Of a stretch of 64,000 nt of DNA, positions 60,355-64,000 are shown one piece after another (the first letter of the stretch is position 1; the number at the start of each line of letters is the position of its first letter). The stretch comes from Actinomycetota bacterium. GTDB taxonomy: Bacteria > Actinomycetota > UBA4738 > HRBIN12. The notes beneath the pieces were generated by a model. It did no database searches. It was not told where the DNA came from and saw nothing but the letters and a program-made list of their open reading frames with translations. The DNA lies in NCBI GenBank assembly GCA_035697485.1, contig DASSCU010000037.1:35346-99345 (forward strand), read 5' to 3'. The position numbers and the translations under genes are program-made.

Positions 60355-61301
60355 GCGGCGGGCGGGTGTCCGCAGGCGCGACGCCCGTGGGCGGCCGGCT
60401 CGCCGACGTGCTGCGATCGCGAGAGTTCGCGGTGACCGGCGAGATCGTGCCTCCGCGCGGCGCCGACGCCGCCGCGGTCACCACACACGCCAGGGCGCTC
60501 GTCGGATCGATCGACGCGGCGAACGTGACCGACAACCCCACGGCGACCGCCCACATGTCGGCCGTCGCCGGATGCGCCCTCGTCGCGCGGGCGGGCATCG
60601 AACCGACGTTGCAGATCACGTGCCGCGACCGCAACCGTCTGGCGATCACCGCCGACCTGCTGGGTGCCTGGGCGCTCGGCGCCCGATCGGTGCTGTGCCT
60701 GTCGGGCGACCCGATCCACGTCGGCGACGAGCCCGGCGCGGCGGCGGTGAACGACGTGTCGGTGCTCGAGGTCGTCGCCGCCGTGCGGCGGATGCGCGAC
60801 GAGGGCGTGAGCACGAGCGGGATGGAGATGGACGCACCTCCTCGGTACATGATCGGGGTCGCGGAGATGCCGCTCGCCGATCCTTACGATCCGGCGCGCC
60901 TCGAGCAGAAGCTGGACGCCGGTGCCGATCTGATCTGGACGCAGATCGCGTACGACGTCGACCGGCTCGCCGCCTGGGCCGAGGGCGCCCGGACGCGCGG
61001 CGTCTTCGAGCGGGCCTCCGTGCTGGTCGGGGTGGTCCCCCTTCGCAGCGCCGCGGGCGCCCGCTTCATGGACGAGAAGCTCCCGGGGGTACGGGTGCCC
61101 ACGGCTGTGATCGGGGCCCTCGAGACCGCCGGCGACGACGCGGCGGCGGTCGGTCTCGATCTCACGGTCGAGACGGTCCGGGGGATCCGTGCGATCGACG
61201 GCATCGGCGGTGTGCATCTGATGAGCATGGGCCACGACGACGCGGTGCGCGCCGTCGTGGAGCGCGCGGGGCTCTTCCCGCGCCCGACCGGGGCGCTCTG
61301 A
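60351..61301 (+). CDS. Methylenetetrahydrofolate reductase-family protein
   Basis: A 316-residue TIM-barrel protein of the MTHFR family: TGEIVPPRG carries the catalytic Glu near the N-terminus, ANVTDNPTATAHMSA is the FAD/folate-contact strand, and SVLCLSGDP follows. Its length matches stand-alone MetF-type proteins. It is coupled to folD by a GTGA overlap, giving a folate unit that would interconvert methylene- and methyl-THF. The substrate and electron donor are inferred from family only; related proteins accompany corrinoid systems. Confidence 0.82.
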   Translation: MSGGRVSAGATPVGGRLADVLRSREFAVTGEIVPPRGADAAAVTTHARALVGSIDAANVTDNPTATAHMSAVAGCALVARAGIEPTLQITCRDRNRLAITADLLGAWALGARSVLCLSGDPIHVGDEPGAAAVNDVSVLEVVAAVRRMRDEGVSTSGMEMDAPPRYMIGVAEMPLADPYDPARLEQKLDAGADLIWTQIAYDVDRLAAWAEGARTRGVFERASVLVGVVPLRSAAGARFMDEKLPGVRVPTAVIGALETAGDDAAAVGLDLTVETVRGIRAIDGIGGVHLMSMGHDDAVRAVVERAGLFPRPTGAL

Positions 61302-62303
61302 GTGACCCCCGATCGAGGGCTCGCCACCCACGCCGGTCGTCCGCACCTCCCGGTCCTGCAGGCCGCGGCCGAGTCGCTGTTGGGGACGCCGGTTGACGTG
61401 ATCGAGGCGCTCACCGGCGGGGTCCGTCGCGACACGTACCGCGTGGTCGACGACATGGGGGCGCGCTTCGTCCTGCGTCTCGATCGCGACGCGGCCTCGC
61501 TCGAGAAGGAGGTCGCGATCACGCATCTGGTCGGCGACCGCGTGCCCGTGCCGGCGGTCGTCGGAGCCGACCTGGCCGGGGAGCTCGCTGGTGTGCCGCT
61601 CACGCTGTCGGAGTACGCGGCGGGCGAGTCGCTCGACGAGGCCCTGGCGGCCGCGGGGGAGGAGGATGCGGCGGCGATCGGCGATGCGGTGGGACGGACG
61701 CTCGCGGCGATCGGCGGATTCACGTTCGACGCGCCGGGCCTGCTGGGTCCGACGCTCCGTCCCGAGCCGTTCGAGGCACCGCTTCCCGAGCTCCTGGTCG
61801 CGTTCGGGGAACGGGTCCTCGGCGAGCAGGAGGCCCGTGAGGCGCTCGGGGGGTACATCGCCGATGGGTTCCTGACGCTGCTCCGCGAGTCGCCATCGAG
61901 TCTCGAGACGGTGGCGACGGAGTCCTCGCTCGTGCACTCGGACTTCAACGGGAAGAACCTCGTGCTCGTCCGGGCGTTCCACGGCGCTCCCCGGGTCGAG
62001 GCCGTGCTCGACTGGGAGTTCGCGTTCTCGGGGCCGCCGCTCGCCGACGTCGGGAACATGCTCCGCCGGCAGGAGCGGATGTCGGCGGCGTTCGTCGACG
62101 GTTTCAGCGCGGGGTTTCACGCCGGCGGCGGTGCGCTGCCCCCCGGCTGGCGTTCGATCGCCGCAGCGCTCGACGCCATGGCGCTGCTCGACTTCCTGGA
62201 CCGGGGCGCGAGGGGCGAACACGGCCCGATGTACGCCGAGGCGTGCGCGCTGATCGAGGAAGCCGTGACGCGCGGCCAGCTCGCGCCTCCGCCCCCGCTC
62301 TAG
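61302..62303 (+). CDS. Aminoglycoside phosphotransferase (APH)-fold kinase
   Basis: The protein has 333 residues. The kinase-like N lobe (TGGVRRDTYRV, FVLRLDRD with the ATP-anchoring Arg in place of Lys) and C lobe have the catalytic VHSDFNGKNLVL (HxDxxxxN) and the metal-binding VLDWEFAFSG. The GTG immediately follows the previous stop. Small-molecule phosphorylation is the family role. An antibiotic target should not be assumed; homoserine, choline or hydroxylated metabolites are equally possible. Confidence 0.8.
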   Translation: MTPDRGLATHAGRPHLPVLQAAAESLLGTPVDVIEALTGGVRRDTYRVVDDMGARFVLRLDRDAASLEKEVAITHLVGDRVPVPAVVGADLAGELAGVPLTLSEYAAGESLDEALAAAGEEDAAAIGDAVGRTLAAIGGFTFDAPGLLGPTLRPEPFEAPLPELLVAFGERVLGEQEAREALGGYIADGFLTLLRESPSSLETVATESSLVHSDFNGKNLVLVRAFHGAPRVEAVLDWEFAFSGPPLADVGNMLRRQERMSAAFVDGFSAGFHAGGGALPPGWRSIAAALDAMALLDFLDRGARGEHGPMYAEACALIEEAVTRGQLAPPPPL

Positions 62304-62312
62304 GCTGGACGC

Positions 62313-64000
62313 ATGCCGGCGTCGCTGATCGTGCGGAACGCCCGCGTGTACACGGTCGACCCGGGGCGTCCATGGGCACAGGCGGTGGCCGTCGAGCGCG
62401 AGCGCATCGCGTGGGTCGGCTCCAACGCCGAGGCCGCGGCGCGCACAGGTCCCGGCACGGAGGTGATCGACGCCCGTGGGGCCACCGTGATGCCCGGATT
62501 CATCGACTCCCACAACCACGTGCGGCTGGGGTCCAACCCGCTCGAGGTCGATCTGGCGGGCGCGTCGACGCTCGAGGAGGTCAAGGCGCGGGTGCGGGCG
62601 CATGCCGACGCGCACCCCGAGCAGGACTGGATCGAGGGCGTGGGGTTCAACTACTCCGCGATGCCCGGCGGGCGCATGCCCGTGTGGCAGGACCTCGACG
62701 GTCTCACCGGGGGCCGGCCCGCGTTCGTGCTGACCTACGACGCGCACAACGCATGGCTGAACCGCGAGGCGATGGAGCGGTTCGGCATCGACCGCGAGAC
62801 CGATGCCCTGGCGTGGGGGCACGTGCGGAAGGATCCTCGGAGCGGCGAGCCGACCGGGATCGTCGGCGACTTCGCGGTGATGGGCATCAGCCGCGCCGGT
62901 CAGCGGGCGCTGGAAGGGGTGCTGCCCGGCTACGAGCGGGCCCTGCAGTACGAGCGCACGCTCGAGAGCATCGACGCGGCCACGGCCTTCGGTATCACCA
63001 CGATCGTCGAGCCACAGAACTCGCCCGACGACATGTGGATCTTCGAGCGGGCGCGTGCCGAGGGGCAGCTGCGGTCACGGCTCGTCGCGGCGATGTTCCA
63101 CCCGGTCGGCACCACCGATGCCGAGCGAGACGAGTTCGATGCCATGCGGGCCCGATACGACGACGATCGTCTCCGTGTCGGCCCGATCAAGCTGTACATC
63201 GACGACGTCATCGAGCCCTGGACCGCCGCGATGCTCGAGCCGTACGCGAACCGGCCGGGGGAGCGGGGCGAGACGTTCTGGTCACCCGGCGAGTTCGCCG
63301 AGCTCGTGATCGAGCTCGAGCGCCGCGGGTGGTCGTGCCACGTGCACGGCACGGGCGACCGTGGGCTTCGGGTCGCGCTCGACGGCTTCGATGCGGCGCG
63401 GCGAGCGAACGGCGACGTCGGCGCACGCCACGGAATGGTGCACACCGAGTGCCTGCACGCCGACGACGTGCCGCGCTTCGGTGCCCTGGGCGTCACGCCG
63501 ATCATGCAGCCCCGGCATTGCGCGCCCGAGATCGTCGCCGACTGGCGGGCGAACGTCGGTGAGGCCCGGTGGCGTCACGCGTGGGCGTTCCGTTCGCTCC
63601 GCGACGCTGGCGCGACGTTGGCGTTCTCGAGCGACTGGAACGTCGCCGAGATGGACCCCATGGTGGGCATCTATACGGCGATCACTCGAGCGAACCTCGA
63701 TGGGTCCGACCCGTGGATCCCCGAGGAGACGGTCGATCTCGAGACGGCGATCCGCGCCTACACGATGGGCGGGGCCCACGTCGTGTTCGCCGACGACCGT
63801 CGAGGCTCGGTCACGGTCGGGACGCAGGCCGACCTGGTCGTGCTGAGCGACGACCTGTTCGCCGCCGCCGACGATCGTCACGTCGGTCGTCGTCGTGAGG
63901 AGCTCGCGAGGGTCCTCGAGCGCCATGATGTCGCGCGAGAGCAGCGCGAGGTCGGCACGCAAGCCAGGCGCGATCGAGCCGCGGTCCTCCTCGAGGAGGT
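62313..64000 (+). CDS. YtcJ-like metal-dependent amidohydrolase, 3' end anomalous
   Basis: A protein of the Amidohydro_3 family. It starts MPASLIVRNARVYTVDPG; the metal-binding GFIDSHNHVRLG is at about residues 60-75, a carboxylated-Lys candidate lies in PIKLYIDD, the CHVHGTGDRG His pair follows, and the late Asp is in AFSSDWNVAEMDP. The usual ending (ADLVVLSDDLFA) is present at about 63835-63865 but the expected TIVGG-type last strand is missing; the frame instead runs open to the window edge through sequence that encodes another amidohydrolase tail on the opposite strand. The ATG at 62313 lies six bases after TAGGCT (62301-62306), leaderless. Confidence 0.8.
   Translation, partial: MPASLIVRNARVYTVDPGRPWAQAVAVERERIAWVGSNAEAAARTGPGTEVIDARGATVMPGFIDSHNHVRLGSNPLEVDLAGASTLEEVKARVRAHADAHPEQDWIEGVGFNYSAMPGGRMPVWQDLDGLTGGRPAFVLTYDAHNAWLNREAMERFGIDRETDALAWGHVRKDPRSGEPTGIVGDFAVMGISRAGQRALEGVLPGYERALQYERTLESIDAATAFGITTIVEPQNSPDDMWIFERARAEGQLRSRLVAAMFHPVGTTDAERDEFDAMRARYDDDRLRVGPIKLYIDDVIEPWTAAMLEPYANRPGERGETFWSPGEFAELVIELERRGWSCHVHGTGDRGLRVALDGFDAARRANGDVGARHGMVHTECLHADDVPRFGALGVTPIMQPRHCAPEIVADWRANVGEARWRHAWAFRSLRDAGATLAFSSDWNVAEMDPMVGIYTAITRANLDGSDPWIPEETVDLETAIRAYTMGGAHVVFADDRRGSVTVGTQADLVVLSDDLFAAADDRHVGRRREELARVLERHDVAREQREVGTQARRDRAAVLLEE
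63863..64000 (-). CDS. C-terminal fragment of a second amidohydrolase, stop codon missing
   Basis: Read from the right edge, the minus strand encodes GSIAPGLRADLALLSRDIM, an EDPREL segment and then DVTIVGG, the typical last 45 residues of a YtcJ-like amidohydrolase. The frame then continues without stop into antisense of the plus-strand gene as far as 63282. The true 5' part lies outside the window. Absence of a stop after TIVGG is abnormal. Confidence 0.5.

Overview
The window is GC-rich DNA of about 70% G+C with no plasmid, phage or insertion-sequence signatures. It reads as the chromosome of an actinomycetote (Actinobacteria). Supporting signs are a class E sortase, a PcrA with a Gly-rich linker and Tudor-like tail, a GuaB3-GuaA pair, the order sucC-sucD-membrane protein-purN-purH that is conserved in mycobacteria, many GTG/TTG starts, and many genes whose start lies 6-8 bases after a TANNNT box (leaderless transcription). 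I cannot place it to order; an uncultured, deep-branching actinobacterium is the best guess. No tRNA, rRNA, CRISPR array or transposase was seen.

Region 1 (1-22111) is an exopolysaccharide locus. It holds two NAD-dependent sugar epimerases, a nucleotidyltransferase-kinase fusion, a second P-loop kinase, a Wzz-like chain-length protein, a Wzy-like polymerase/ligase, a Wzx-like flippase, a GT4 glycosyltransferase, a polyprenyl-phosphate sugar transferase, a PAPS sulfotransferase and two large exported proteins with DNRLRE-type domains. A soluble GAF histidine kinase and two NarL/LuxR-type response regulators sit in the middle. Six promoters in this region share an inverted repeat CGTAG-N5-CTACG centred 42-43 bp upstream of the -10 box. 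I read this as an operator of a local regulon, plausibly bound by one of the two regulators.

Region 2 (22112-37686) is mostly housekeeping: CIRCE-controlled groES-groEL, a Leu/Val-type dehydrogenase, an AP-superfamily phosphodiesterase coupled to APS kinase, trehalose synthase TreT, a GMC oxidoreductase, guaB3-DinB-like-guaA, sortase E and pcrA. guaB3 has an unusual leader: the predicted transcript begins AUG-UAG and then folds into a strong hairpin.

Region 3 (37690-52666, all minus strand) is the most unusual part. Six consecutive, translationally coupled genes each fuse an alpha/beta-hydrolase to a class III nucleotidyl cyclase. They are followed by a cupin-cyclase, a small membrane protein, a dimethylformamidase-like protein and a cyclase-STAND-WD40 protein. 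That makes eight class III cyclases in 15 kb. The hydrolase nucleophile is replaced in four of the six copies while the cyclase metal-binding aspartates are kept in all, which suggests the hydrolase folds have become ligand sensors for cyclic-nucleotide output.

Region 4 (52703-64000, plus strand except one gene) is central metabolism: a B12-binding domain protein, sucCD, a PerM-like membrane protein, purN-purH, folD, an MTHFR-family protein and an APH-family kinase. The last gene, a YtcJ-like amidohydrolase, runs into a second amidohydrolase read from the opposite strand, with no stop codon for either. That is either a rearrangement or an assembly join.
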